A program made the translations under genes and the position numbers. From positions 49,605 to 113,604 of the forward strand of contig NZ_PVZG01000021.1 in the NCBI RefSeq assembly GCF_003002065.1: DNA of 64,000 nt, read 5' to 3'. The notes under the pieces were generated by a model that did no database searches, was not told the origin of the DNA, and was given only the letters and a program-made list of their open reading frames with translations. Positions 17,178-26,404 of this stretch are shown here, in pieces. Origin of the DNA: Pseudosporangium ferrugineum. Lineage in GTDB: Bacteria; Actinomycetota; Actinomycetes; Mycobacteriales; Micromonosporaceae. Positions within the stretch are counted from its first letter, which is position 1; every line of letters begins with the position of its first letter.

Positions 17178-20100
17178 ATGAGAACCCGCAATTGGTCGAT
17201 CCGTTCGAAGATCTTCGCGCTGGCGGCGGTGCCCCTCACCGCCCTGCTGGCGCTCTGGGTCTTCGCCACGGTCATCACCGCAGGCCCGGCGGTCAACCTG
17301 TTGTCGGCGCAGACGCTGAGCGACACCGTCGGGCACCCGGGCGAGGCCCTCAGCGATGAGCTCCAGCGGGAGCGGCGCCTCTCGATGGTGTACCTGGCGG
17401 ATCCGAAGGCGACCCTCGGCAGCCTCACCGGCCAGCGCGCCGCCACCGACCGCGCGGCCGCCGAGTTCCGGCGTGCGGCCGGCAGCTCCGACGCGCGCCG
17501 CGCCGCGGGCGCCACCCTGGAATCGCGCATCCGGCAGATCTTCACCGACCTCGACAGCCTCGGCGACGCGCGCGGTTACATCGACCGCCGGGAGATCGAC
17601 CTGGTCGGGGCGCAGAACCTGTTCAACGGCATCATCGACGCCACCTTCCAGATGTTCCAGGCCACCGCCGCCTTCGGCGACGAGCGGGTCGACCGGGGGA
17701 TCCGCGCGCTCATCACGGTCGGGCGCGGCCAGGAATACCTCAGCCGGATCGACTCCCTGCTCGCCGGCGCGCTCGCCGCCGGCCGGTTCAGCACCGAGAC
17801 CCGCGCCGAGCTGATCCAGGCCGTCGGCACGTCCCGCTTCCTGCTCGCGCAGGGCGTCAACGACCTGCCCGAGCGCGACCGCGCGGCGTATCAGCAGCTG
17901 AACACGGGCGCCGCGGTCAACCGGCTCCGCGAGCTGCAAGACAAGATCATTACGGAGAGCCGGCCCGGTGCGGCGTCACCGGTCGAGGCCTCCGCCTGGC
18001 AGCCCGCGTACGACGCCACCGTCGAGCAGTTCCGCACGTTCCAGAACAACGCCGCCGACTCGCTCACCGAGGACGCCCGGCCGGTCGCGGTGGACGTACT
18101 GGTCAAGCTCGGCCTCACCGGGCTCCTCGGGCTGCTCGCCTTCGTCGTCTCGGTCGTCGTCTCGGTGCGCGTCGGCCGCTCCATCGTCGGCCGGCTCGTC
18201 CGCCTGCGCCGCGAGGCCCTCGACCTGGCAAGCGACCGGCTCCCGTCGGTCGTCCGGCGGCTCCAGCGCGGCGAGGCGGTCGACGTCGACGCCGAGACCC
18301 CGCCGCTCGAGTACGGCCGCGACGAGATCGGCCAGCTCGGCCACGCGTTCAACGAGGTCCAGCGCACGGCGGTGCAGTCGGCGGTCGAGGAGGCCGGCGT
18401 ACGCCGCGGCATCAACGAGGTGTTCCTCAACATCGCCCGGCGCAGCCAGACGCTGCTGCACCGCCAGCTCGCGCTGCTGGACAAGATGGAACGCCGCGAG
18501 ACCGGCCCGGACGAGCTCGAGGACCTGTACCGCGTCGACCACCTGGCCACCCGGATGCGCCGCCACGCCGAGGACCTGGTGATCCTCGCCGGCGCGGCGC
18601 CCGGCCGCGGCTGGCGCAACCCCGTGCCGGTGATCGACGTCGTGCGCGGCGCGATCAGCGAGGTGGAGGACTACAAGCGCATCGACATCGCCTCGATCGC
18701 GCCCTCGGCGGTGCTCGGCCGCGCGGTCGGCGACGTCATCCACCTGCTCGCCGAGCTGATCGAGAACGCCGCGTCGTTCTCGCCGCCGCAGACCCGGGTC
18801 CAGGTGGTCGGCCAGGCCCTGCCCAACGGGTACGCCATGGAGATCGAGGACCGCGGGCTGGGCATGTCCGCCGACGCGCTCGCCGAGGCCAACCGCAAGC
18901 TGCTCGAGCCGCCGGACTTCGACCCCTCCGACAGCGCCCGGCTCGGCCTCTTCGTGGTGGCCCAGCTCGCCGCCCGGCAGAACCTCCGCGTGTCGCTGCG
19001 GGCCAGCGCGTACGGCGGGGTGACAGCGATCGTCCTCATCCCCGGCGAGTTGATCACCGCCGCCCCGGGAAGCCCCGCATTGCCGGCGACTCCGGCCGCC
19101 GGCACCCCGGTCCTGCCGGCGGCTCCGGCGGCCGGCACCCCGGCCCTGCCGGCGACCGCGCCCGCGGGGCAGCAGGCCCTCAACGGCAGATCAACCGCCG
19201 ACGGTACGGCCTCCGCCACCGACCCCGAGCACGCGGACGACCCGGCCGACGACCTACGCCCGGTGACCGGCCCGACGCCGAGCGCGGTGGTGGACGGCCT
19301 GACCGCCGACGGCCTGGTCCAGCGCCGCCGCACGGCCCCCCGCCGCCGCGGCACCCCGGCCGAACCGCCGGCCCACCTCCCGCCGAACCTGACCTCCCCG
19401 GCGGCCCTCTCCGGCATCGGCGGCCCGAGCGACATCACGGCCCAGATCCCGCTGGTCACCGGCGACGGCCTCGACGTCGACTGGCCCTCCGGCAGCGACC
19501 GCCCCAACGGCCACACCCCGACCGGCCCGACCCTCCTGCACGGCGACGGCCCGGTCCGCCTCCCGGGCGCCACCACCCCGCCGCCGGGCCTGCCACCACG
19601 AATCCCGGCCCCGCGCCGAGCCGTGGAGCCGGCAAACCCGGACACCCCGGCGCCACCGACCGACCCGCTCAAGCCGGCGCTCCCGGTCCGCCCCGTACCC
19701 CCGGTCCAGCCCGCGCCCCCGGCCGAGCGGGTGTCCCCGGCTGAGCGGGTGTCCCCGGCTGAGCGGGTGTCCCCGGCTGAGCGGGTGTCCCCGGCTGAGC
19801 GGGTGTCCCCGGCTGAGCGGGTGTCCCCGGCTGAGCGGGTGTCCCCGGCTGAGCGGGTGTCCCCGGCTGAGCGGGTGTCCCCGATCGAGCAGGTCTCGTC
19901 GGCTGGGCAGGTTCCGGAGGCTGGGCAGGTGTCCCCGGTGGAGCCGGTGTCGTCGGCCGGGCCGGTGTCGCCGGACGGTTCGCCGGCGCCGGCGCCTCTC
20001 GCCGACCGGGCCGAGCCGCTGGCCGTCGCGCCGGAGGGGCCGGTCGCGGACGCGCGGCTCCTGCCTCGCCGGGTGCGGCAGGCTCACCTGGCGCCGCAGC

Positions 20101-20813
20101 TGCGCGGGCCGATCGTCGAGCGTGCCGAGGCCACCACGGTCCGGTCGCCGGAGCAGGTCCGCAGCCTGATGAGCGCCCTCCAGAGCGGCACCACCCGCGG
20201 CCGCCGCGAAGCGGCCGCCCTCGCCGCCGCGGCCACCGAAGCCGCAGCCGACGCCCCACCCCCGCGCCCCCCGGCCGATCCAACCGCCGGCGCCACCGCC
20301 GAGCCGACCGGCCCAACCCCCGGCGTTGCTGGCGAGTCGGCTGGTCCAGACACCAGCGCTACCGCCGAGCCGACCGATCCGACCCCCGGCGTTGCTGGCG
20401 AGTCGGCTGGCCCAGACACCGGCGCTACCGCCGAGCCGACCGGTCCAGCCCTTGGCGGTGCCGCCGAGTCGCGGCCCGGCACCCTGGCCGATCTGCCGCC
20501 CGCCGCCGCCGATTCTCCGCCCGGCGCCCCCGTCGAGGTTCCGCCCGGAAGCCGCGCCGATCCTTCGCCCGGAATCGGGGTGGAAACGGCGGCGAGTGAG
20601 GGTGTCGCTGCTGGTAGTGACCGTGGGGGCGGTCCGGGTGACGAATCCCTCGTCGAAACTGACAAACAGCGGACGGCGGGGGAGCCGACGTGGTCCGAGG
20701 CGGCTACCGTCACTTTCCCGGCCGTGCCGAGCGGTGCGGCGGGGGCGGACGGCATTACGGACAGCGCATCCGACGAGAACCACCCGATCGACCGGCCGGA
20801 GAAGGACGCATAA
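17178..20813 (+). CDS. cvnA: conservon sensor kinase with nitrate/nitrite-sensing-type domain (CvnA)
   Basis: 1211 residues. ATG 17178 follows CGGAG; the longer open frame from 16992 has no basis. TM1 lies at about 13-35, a NIT-like helical sensor at about 45-290, TM2 at about 306-328, a HAMP linker to about 385, an H-box-like helix RVDHLATRMRRHAEDLVIL near 452-470, and a GHKL ATPase with N-box LIENAASFSPP and G-box EDRGLGM near 530-560. The C-terminal 550 residues are disordered Pro/Ala-rich sequence holding nine AERVSP repeats and two copies of a 22-residue PTPGVAGESAGPDT unit. It heads the conservon, in which CvnA, B, C and D form a membrane complex resembling GPCR-G-protein signalling. 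The tail is far longer than the catalytic core needs. Confidence 0.9.
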   Translation: MRTRNWSIRSKIFALAAVPLTALLALWVFATVITAGPAVNLLSAQTLSDTVGHPGEALSDELQRERRLSMVYLADPKATLGSLTGQRAATDRAAAEFRRAAGSSDARRAAGATLESRIRQIFTDLDSLGDARGYIDRREIDLVGAQNLFNGIIDATFQMFQATAAFGDERVDRGIRALITVGRGQEYLSRIDSLLAGALAAGRFSTETRAELIQAVGTSRFLLAQGVNDLPERDRAAYQQLNTGAAVNRLRELQDKIITESRPGAASPVEASAWQPAYDATVEQFRTFQNNAADSLTEDARPVAVDVLVKLGLTGLLGLLAFVVSVVVSVRVGRSIVGRLVRLRREALDLASDRLPSVVRRLQRGEAVDVDAETPPLEYGRDEIGQLGHAFNEVQRTAVQSAVEEAGVRRGINEVFLNIARRSQTLLHRQLALLDKMERRETGPDELEDLYRVDHLATRMRRHAEDLVILAGAAPGRGWRNPVPVIDVVRGAISEVEDYKRIDIASIAPSAVLGRAVGDVIHLLAELIENAASFSPPQTRVQVVGQALPNGYAMEIEDRGLGMSADALAEANRKLLEPPDFDPSDSARLGLFVVAQLAARQNLRVSLRASAYGGVTAIVLIPGELITAAPGSPALPATPAAGTPVLPAAPAAGTPALPATAPAGQQALNGRSTADGTASATDPEHADDPADDLRPVTGPTPSAVVDGLTADGLVQRRRTAPRRRGTPAEPPAHLPPNLTSPAALSGIGGPSDITAQIPLVTGDGLDVDWPSGSDRPNGHTPTGPTLLHGDGPVRLPGATTPPPGLPPRIPAPRRAVEPANPDTPAPPTDPLKPALPVRPVPPVQPAPPAERVSPAERVSPAERVSPAERVSPAERVSPAERVSPAERVSPAERVSPAERVSPIEQVSSAGQVPEAGQVSPVEPVSSAGPVSPDGSPAPAPLADRAEPLAVAPEGPVADARLLPRRVRQAHLAPQLRGPIVERAEATTVRSPEQVRSLMSALQSGTTRGRREAAALAAAATEAAADAPPPRPPADPTAGATAEPTGPTPGVAGESAGPDTSATAEPTDPTPGVAGESAGPDTGATAEPTGPALGGAAESRPGTLADLPPAAADSPPGAPVEVPPGSRADPSPGIGVETAASEGVAAGSDRGGGPGDESLVETDKQRTAGEPTWSEAATVTFPAVPSGAAGADGITDSASDENHPIDRPEKDA
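19722..19883 (+). repeat. 18-bp in-frame tandem array, 9 units (AERVSP repeat)
   Basis: Nine copies of GCTGAGCGGGTGTCCCCG inside cvnA, identical except for one C/T change in the first. Translation is AERVSP nine times, followed by decayed copies (IEQVSS, AGQVPE, AGQVSP). The lack of even synonymous drift shows recent expansion, and the copy number is likely to vary between strains. Confidence 0.95.
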
Positions 20814-21230
20814 GTGGCACAGACGACGAACCAGAGCGCCAACCTCACCTGGCTCCTCGACGAGCTGGTCGAGCGGGTGCCGTCGGCGCAGCAGGCGGTG
20901 GTCCTCTCCGCCGACGGGCTCCTGCTCGGCGCGTCGGCGGAGATGAGCCGGGAGGACGCCGAGCATCTATCGGCGATGGCCGCCGGGTTCCAGAGCCTCG
21001 CCAAGGGTGCCAGCCGGCACTTCCGGGCGGGCCCGGTGCGCCAGACCGTGGTCGAGATGGAGGACGCGTTCCTCTTCGTCACGGCGGCCGGGCTGGGTGC
21101 GTGCCTCGCCGTGGTGGCTGCCAGCGACGCGGATCTGGGGCTCATCGCGTACGAAATGGCCATGCTCGTCACCCGGGTCGGCCAGACGATGGAAGCGCCG
21201 GAGCGGCTCCCCGGGTCCGATGCCAGCTGA
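20814..21230 (+). CDS. cvnB: roadblock/LC7-domain protein (CvnB)
   Basis: 138 residues; GTG directly follows the TAA of cvnA with no gap. A compact roadblock/LC7 fold: WLLDELVERVPSAQQAVVLSADGLLLGAS at the N-terminus, the central DAEHLSAMAAGFQSLAKGA helix, then beta strands QTVVEMEDAFLFVTAAG and ACLAVVAASDADLGLIAYEMAML. This is the MglB-like partner of the small GTPase encoded two genes downstream and is expected to bind it at the membrane. Length is normal for conservon roadblock proteins. Confidence 0.93.
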   Translation: MAQTTNQSANLTWLLDELVERVPSAQQAVVLSADGLLLGASAEMSREDAEHLSAMAAGFQSLAKGASRHFRAGPVRQTVVEMEDAFLFVTAAGLGACLAVVAASDADLGLIAYEMAMLVTRVGQTMEAPERLPGSDAS

Positions 21231-21606
21231 CCCGAGGCGCGCGCCGCACGACTGGCTGGACCACGACGCGGGTCCGGTCGTGCGTCCGTACGCGATGACC
21301 CAGGGCCGGGTGGCACCCGCCGGCGGCGAGTTCGATCTTGTCGCCTTCGTGGTCGCCACGGTGCCCGACGCGCCCCTCGCGCCGTCTTTGCAACCGGAGC
21401 ATCACGCTATCGTCGGCGCGGCGTGGGAGCCCACGTCCGTCGTGGAACTAGCCTCCAAACTGGACCTCTCCATCGGGGTCGTCCGGGTCCTGCTCGGTGA
21501 TCTACGCTCTGCAGGCCTCATTTCGCTCTACGAGCCACCCGCGGCGTCCCAGCCGCATGACGTCGACGTACTCAAGGCGGTTGTCAATGGACTCCGTGCG
21601 CTCTGA
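21220..21606 (+). CDS. cvnC: DUF742 protein (CvnC)
   Basis: 128 residues from ATG 21220, overlapping cvnB by 11 bases, which implies coupled translation. The DUF742 features are visible: GPVVRPYAMTQGR near 20-32, then a winged-helix-like segment PEHHAIVGAAWEPTSVVELASKLDLSIGVVRVLLGDLRSAGLISLY around 70-115. The helix-turn-helix shape suggests it may touch DNA or act as an adaptor. The family is found almost only inside conservons. Confidence 0.92.
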   Translation: MPADPRRAPHDWLDHDAGPVVRPYAMTQGRVAPAGGEFDLVAFVVATVPDAPLAPSLQPEHHAIVGAAWEPTSVVELASKLDLSIGVVRVLLGDLRSAGLISLYEPPAASQPHDVDVLKAVVNGLRAL

Positions 21607-22183
21607 CCGTGACGGTGCGCGCTCGCGCATTCCGGTCGCGCTCAAGATCCTCATCGCCGGCGGCTTCGGTGCGGGCAAGACCACCATGGTCGGCTCGGTC
21701 AGCGAAATCCGGCCGCTGCAGACCGAGGAGGTGCTGACCGGTGCCGAGGGCGCCGACGACACCTCGGGGGTCGAGACCAAACGCACGACGACGGTGACGA
21801 TGGACTTCGGTCGCATCACCATCACCGACGATCTGCAGCTCTACCTGTTCGGCACGCCGGGGCAGGACCGCTTCTGGTTCCTCTGGGACGAGCTGTCCCA
21901 GGGCGCGCTGGGCGCGGTGGTACTGGCGGACACGCGCCGCCTCGCCGACTGCTTCCCCTCGATCGACTACTTCGAGCAGCGCGGCACGCCGTTCGTGGTG
22001 GCCGTGAACTGCTTCGACGAGCGCCGCTTCGGCGGTGAGGCGGTGAGCCGCGCGCTCGACCTCGACCCGGACGTGCCGGTGGTCGAGTTCGACGCCCGCG
22101 AACCCCTCGCGGCCCGCAACGTCCTCATCGAGCTGGTCGAGTACGTGGCCCGCCGGCAGCTCGCGGCGGCCGGAGCCCGCTGA
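21587..22183 (+). CDS. cvnD: conservon small Ras/MglA-like GTPase (CvnD)
   Basis: 198 residues from ATG 21587, overlapping cvnC by 20 bases. P-loop GGFGAGKTT at about 23-31 (G1), a T-rich switch region (ETKRTTTVTMDFG), FGTPGQDRF at about 88-96 (G3, DxxG replaced by TPGQ as in this family) and NCFDERRF as a G4-like motif, where Asn-Cys-x-Asp replaces NKxD. It is expected to cycle between GTP and GDP with the roadblock protein as partner and the kinase as upstream sensor. It ends the four-gene operon. Confidence 0.92.
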   Translation: MDSVRSDRDGARSRIPVALKILIAGGFGAGKTTMVGSVSEIRPLQTEEVLTGAEGADDTSGVETKRTTTVTMDFGRITITDDLQLYLFGTPGQDRFWFLWDELSQGALGAVVLADTRRLADCFPSIDYFEQRGTPFVVAVNCFDERRFGGEAVSRALDLDPDVPVVEFDAREPLAARNVLIELVEYVARRQLAAAGAR

Positions 22184-22452
22184 CCGGGCAGTCGGTCGGC
22201 GACGCAGCGCGCCGGGCAGCCGGATCCGCGGCTCGCCGGTCGCTGCGGTGCCTACTGCGCGAGGCGGCTGGGCTGGGCCGGCCGGCGGGGCCGGGCTGAG
22301 TTCGTCGTGGGGCCGCGCCTCGCCGGGTCGCTGGACCGGGCGAGGGCGGCCGGGCCGAGGTGGCCGTGCGAGGCGCCCGCCCCGAGGCGACAGGGCGGCC
22401 GGGCCCGGACGATCGGGCCAGAGCACCCGAACCAGGGCGGCAGGGCCGAGGC

Positions 22453-22497
22453 GGCTGGAGCGCAACCGGCTGGAGCGCAACCGGCTGGAGCGGGTCC
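22453..22497. repeat. 15-bp tandem repeat, 3 units, in a 318-base gap
   Basis: GGCTGGAGCGCAACC twice, then a variant ending GGTCC. The remaining gap (22184-22501) is GC-rich filler with imperfect GGGCCG and CGAGGCGGC words. I see no terminator hairpin and no gene between the conservon and the convergent SARP. Confidence 0.8.
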
Positions 22498-22501
22498 GGG
22501 G

Positions 22502-24154
22502 TCAGTGGGGCTGGTAGGGGTTGGTCCACGGCGCCTGCTCCGGTGACCGGGCCGGCGCGATGCAGATCAGCCGCGACCCGATCCGGTGCATCGTGCGGGG
22601 CGAGACCAGCCCGCGCATGATGAGCTCCTCCGGGTGGGAGTACGGCCGCTCGAAGCGCCCGATCACGATCCGGTGGGCCGCCTCCGGCGAGATTCCGGGC
22701 AGCCGCGCGAGTTCGTGGCCCGGGGCGTGGTTGAGGTCGACGAGCCCGCCGTCGTCGAAGAGGCGGACCAGGTCGGGGCGGCCCACGCCGAGCAGGCGGG
22801 CGCGGACCGGGTCGAAGGCCGCGAACTGCCGGGACTGTTCGCGCAGCGTACGGGCGCGCGGCGTGTCGCCCGGGTGCGCCGCGAGGATGCCCCCGTGGAT
22901 CGCCGAGACCGCCGCGAGCAGGAACAACATGCCGAAGCCGATCGATTCGGCGGTGCTCAGGTCGTTGCTCTCCACCGGCGTCGGGTCGATCGCGGCGACG
23001 ATGAACGCCACCAGGAACAGGAACGCGTAGCCGCCCGCGACGGCGAACTGGCGGGGTTCGCGGCGGTGGAAGCCCGCGTACGTGAAGTAGATCCAGCAGC
23101 CGAAGGAGCACACGATGATCGGCAGCAGCGACGCGAAGATCACCTCGCCGGCCGGGAACCGTTTCCGAGGCGGCGGCGGCAGCGAGGGCGGCGGCTGCGG
23201 GGGCGGCAGCTGCGGGGGCGGGCCGGCGCCCCAGCCAGGCGCGGGGAACGTCTGGTCCGGCGGCACGTAGTGCTGGACGTACGTGGGCGGCGGCGCCGGT
23301 GACGCGGGTGCCGGCGGCGGGGTGACCGCCGCGAGGTCGTCGCTGTCGGCCCACGGGTCGACCGCTTCCGCGTAGAAGGCCTCGCCGCGCAGGATGCGGC
23401 GGTGCGTCTCCTGCATCCGTTCGCCGGGCTCGACGCCGAACTCCTCCAGGAAGTACGCCCGGGCGTCGCGGAACGCGGCCAGCGCCTCGGCCTGCCGCCC
23501 GCCCTGGTGCAGCGCGATCATCAGCTGGGCGCGCAGCCCTTCGCGCAGCGGGAACTCCTCGACCAGGCGCACCAGGTCGGGCATGACGCCGGTGTGGTTG
23601 CCGCGGGCCAGCTCGGCCTCGGCCCACTTCTCCCAGGCGGTGGCCCGCGCCTCGGTCAGCCGGGTGCGGGCGGCGTCGAACACCGGTCCGGTGAGGCCGG
23701 CGAGCGCCGGGCCGTGCCAGAGGGCGAGCGCCTTGCGCAGCGTATCGGCCGCGTCGGCCAGGTTGCCCGATTTGCGCTGGACGGATGCCTGGGCGAGGGC
23801 GGTCTCGAACCGGTCGGCGTCGACCGCGTCGGGCTCGGCGCGCAGCACGTAGCCGGCCCCGGTCAGCGCGAGCAGCTCTCCCGGCGTACGCGGGGAACGG
23901 TCCGGTTCGAGCACCCGGCGCAACCCGGCGACGTACTTCTGGACGACGTTGGCGCCGTTCTCGGGCGGCTCGTCGTTCCACACGGCGTCGACGATGTGGT
24001 GGACGGGGACCGGCCGCGCCGCGTTGAGGAGCAGGACGGCGAGGACCGCGCGCTGCTTGGCGGGGCCGAGTTCGAGCGGCGCGCCGTCGCGGATGGCGCG
24101 AACTTCACCCAGCAGCTCGAACGTCAACCCCGGGCCCGGCGCCGCGTCGGCCAC
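22502..24154 (-). CDS. membrane-bound SARP/BTAD regulator with C-terminal helix-hairpin-helix
   Basis: 550 residues from GTG 24154, with GAGGGGG upstream. An OmpR/SARP-type winged helix (about 5-95, ELGPAKQRAVLAVLLLNAARPVPVHHIVDAVWND) is followed by a BTAD helical domain (about 100-250), a Pro-rich linker (about 280-345), and three or four membrane helices between about 350 and 450. The chain ends with a soluble domain carrying VDLNHAPGHELARLPGISPEAAHRIVIGR near 495-525, the ComEA/UvrC-style helix-hairpin-helix pattern. SARPs are normally soluble activators; anchoring one to the membrane and adding a second DNA- or protein-binding module is unusual. Divergent from a lipoprotein gene. Confidence 0.8.
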   Translation of the reverse strand: MADAAPGPGLTFELLGEVRAIRDGAPLELGPAKQRAVLAVLLLNAARPVPVHHIVDAVWNDEPPENGANVVQKYVAGLRRVLEPDRSPRTPGELLALTGAGYVLRAEPDAVDADRFETALAQASVQRKSGNLADAADTLRKALALWHGPALAGLTGPVFDAARTRLTEARATAWEKWAEAELARGNHTGVMPDLVRLVEEFPLREGLRAQLMIALHQGGRQAEALAAFRDARAYFLEEFGVEPGERMQETHRRILRGEAFYAEAVDPWADSDDLAAVTPPPAPASPAPPPTYVQHYVPPDQTFPAPGWGAGPPPQLPPPQPPPSLPPPPRKRFPAGEVIFASLLPIIVCSFGCWIYFTYAGFHRREPRQFAVAGGYAFLFLVAFIVAAIDPTPVESNDLSTAESIGFGMLFLLAAVSAIHGGILAAHPGDTPRARTLREQSRQFAAFDPVRARLLGVGRPDLVRLFDDGGLVDLNHAPGHELARLPGISPEAAHRIVIGRFERPYSHPEELIMRGLVSPRTMHRIGSRLICIAPARSPEQAPWTNPYQPH

Positions 24155-24291
24155 ACGACACCCCCTCGGAGCAGCACAGATGTGAAACGGCAGTGGAACG
24201 GCAGCCGGCAGCAGCATAGCGGCAGCGGCACGGCAGCACTGTCCCTCAGGCTTCGGTGCATCGACCCCCTGCACCCGAAAGAGATGACGAC

Positions 24292-25092
24292 ATGAACGTA
24301 CGCATGGCGCGACCGGCCGGTGCCCTCCTCGCCCTCGGCGTGCTGGCCGCGGCCGGCTGCGGGGCGACCGGCGCGGGCGACCGCGCGCCGGGGAAGCCGG
24401 CCCCGGCCGGGCCGAAGGAGCAGCTGCTCGGGGCGCTGCCGGACCGGCACACCGGCGCCTTCCATTTCCGCGTGAGGGGCGGCACCCAGCCGATGCAGGG
24501 TGTGCTCGACGCGGGGAATAAGGCGTTCCGCATCGACGTGAGCGAGAAGGACCCGGATCTGGGGTTCACCCTCTCGATGAAGTTCCTGGTCGTGGACGAG
24601 ACGACCTGGATGAAGGTCAATTTCTCCGGTACGGAGGGCCTGACCGGCCTGCCCCGCCTGCCGAAGAAGTGGATGCTGCTGGACCCGTCCCGGATCGACG
24701 ACAAGGACGACGCGCCGCTGGAGTACGACGGCGAGACCGACCCCGGCGAGGCGGGTGCCGTGCTGCGCGCGATCGTCGACGTCCGGTCGACCGGCCCGGG
24801 CACGTACGCCGGCACCACCGATCTCACCCGGCAGGGCGAGGCGGGGATCGTGACCGACGAGGTCCTGCGGGCGCTCGGCGCGAAGGCGAAGGCGGTGCCG
24901 TTCGAGGCGACCGTCGACGCTCAGGGCCGGCTGACCAGCACGATCGTCAAGGTGCCCGCCGCCGGGAAGACCAAGCCCGCCGATTACGCGGTCACCTACG
25001 ACGGCTACGGCACCGTGGAGTCCCCCTCCGAGCCCGCGCCGGCGGAGCAGCAGAAGGCGACCAAGGACGCGTACGCGATGTTGAACGCCTGA
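24292..25092 (+). CDS. secreted lipoprotein of unknown function
   Basis: 266 residues. The lipobox LAAAGC ends at about residue 23 after a short basic, Ala/Leu-rich leader, so the mature Cys is likely lipid-modified at the outer face. The body is beta-rich: GAFHFRVRGGTQPMQGVLDAG, FRIDVSEKDPDLGFTLSMKFLVVDETTWMKVNF, then VPFEATVDAQGRLTSTIVKVP. The pattern suggests the LppX/LprG-like half-barrel fold of actinobacterial lipoproteins that carry lipids, but that is a fold guess. Start at ATG 24292 behind AGAGATG. Divergent to the SARP gene with a 137-base gap. Confidence 0.72.
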   Translation: MNVRMARPAGALLALGVLAAAGCGATGAGDRAPGKPAPAGPKEQLLGALPDRHTGAFHFRVRGGTQPMQGVLDAGNKAFRIDVSEKDPDLGFTLSMKFLVVDETTWMKVNFSGTEGLTGLPRLPKKWMLLDPSRIDDKDDAPLEYDGETDPGEAGAVLRAIVDVRSTGPGTYAGTTDLTRQGEAGIVTDEVLRALGAKAKAVPFEATVDAQGRLTSTIVKVPAAGKTKPADYAVTYDGYGTVESPSEPAPAEQQKATKDAYAMLNA

Positions 25093-25170
25093 TGCCGCAC
25101 GCGGGGCGGCGGTCGCGCGGGTCGGACGGGGGTCCGCGCGCCCGTTGCCCGCGTGTGGTGGGATCTGGGC

Positions 25171-26265
25171 ATGGGTCCGAACGACGAGTACGTCTTCCTC
25201 GGCTGCTACACCGGCGAGACCGGCGGCGAGGGGGACGGCATCGTGCTGTTGCGGCGTGACGGCCGCACGGGCGCGCTCACCCGGCTCGGGCTCGTCGCCC
25301 GTACCCCGTCGCCGTCCTTCCTGGCCCGGCACCCCACCCTCCCGGTGCTGTACGCGGTGAACGAGCTGGACGCGGGCACGGTCAGCGCCTTCGCGGTCGC
25401 CGAGGACGCGTCCCTGCTCCCGCTGGCGGTGCAGCCGACCGGCGGCGCGGCGCCGTGTCACCTGGCGGTGTCCGCCGACGGCCGGCATCTGCTGGCCGCC
25501 AACTACACCAGCGGTGACGTGGCGGTGTTCCCCCTGGACGGACAGGGGGCGCCGGGCCGGCGCTCCGATCTGCTGGCGCTCGACGGCAAGGGCCCGGTGT
25601 CCGACCGGCAGGACGGCCCGCACACGCACATGGTGGTGCCCGCCCCGCACGGCCCGGACGTGCTGATCAGCGATCTCGGCTCGGACCGGGTGTGGCACGC
25701 CCGGCTGGATCCGCTGTCCGGCCGGTTGACCCTGGTGGGGCCCGCGATCGTCGCCGAGCCCGGCACCGGTCCCCGGCATCTGCTGCGTACGGCCGACGGC
25801 ACGGTGCTGCTGGTGGGGGAGCTGACCGGCGATCTGAGCTGGTTCCGCCCCGGCGGCGACGGGACGTTGCAGCGTGCGGGCGTCCGGGTGCTCAGCGCCA
25901 CGCCCGGGAATTGTCCGTCCGAGGTGACCGCCGGCGGCGACGGGCGCTTCGTCTATGTGGCGAACCGTGGCCCGGACACGGTGTCGGTGCTCGCGTGGGA
26001 GCCGGGCGGCGGCACCCTGGTGGCCGAGGTGGCCACCGGCGGTGAGTGGCCGCGCCATATCGCGCTGATCGCCGACCACCTGTACGTAGCAAATGAGCGT
26101 TCACACACTGTCACGATTTTCCGGGTGGACCCCGATACCGGTATTCCGTGGTCGCAGGGGGAACCGGTGCCGGAGAGCAGTCCCACGTGTCTGCTGCGAT
26201 GGCACTCTGCCAAGGTCGGCGAGGGGATGGCCGGGCAGGAGGCGGACACCATCGGCGTGTCGTGA
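25171..26265 (+). CDS. lactonase-family beta-propeller protein (6-phosphogluconolactonase-like)
   Basis: 364 residues from ATG 25171; GTG 25153 is an alternative. It starts YVFLGCYTGETGG and shows the sevenfold propeller pattern of the YbhE/Pgl family: HLAVSADGRHLLAANYTSGDVAVFPL, GPHTHMVVPAP, DLGSDRVWHARLDP, GPRHLLRTADG, and NRGPDTVSVLAWEPGGGTL. A conserved His-x-His pair (HTHM) and R-H-L-L are in place. The family hydrolyses 6-phosphogluconolactone or similar lactones, although many members have no known substrate. Not clustered with zwf or gnd. Confidence 0.85.
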   Translation: MGPNDEYVFLGCYTGETGGEGDGIVLLRRDGRTGALTRLGLVARTPSPSFLARHPTLPVLYAVNELDAGTVSAFAVAEDASLLPLAVQPTGGAAPCHLAVSADGRHLLAANYTSGDVAVFPLDGQGAPGRRSDLLALDGKGPVSDRQDGPHTHMVVPAPHGPDVLISDLGSDRVWHARLDPLSGRLTLVGPAIVAEPGTGPRHLLRTADGTVLLVGELTGDLSWFRPGGDGTLQRAGVRVLSATPGNCPSEVTAGGDGRFVYVANRGPDTVSVLAWEPGGGTLVAEVATGGEWPRHIALIADHLYVANERSHTVTIFRVDPDTGIPWSQGEPVPESSPTCLLRWHSAKVGEGMAGQEADTIGVS

Positions 26266-26404
26266 TCTTCCGCCGGAATCCGGCAATCGCGGAGGTTTGG
26301 CGGCCACTCATCGAGACGACGCCGACACGGACAGTAAATTAAGTACGCGGAATTTCCAATCCGAGTAACTTTCGTCCGAACGTATATGGCATTCGGGTCT
26401 CGCT

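Noticed and set aside
19254..20966. Minus-strand 570-codon frame with SRGHPL repeats
   Set aside because: It is the antisense of the conservon kinase tail; the + strand has the conservon context and coupled downstream genes.
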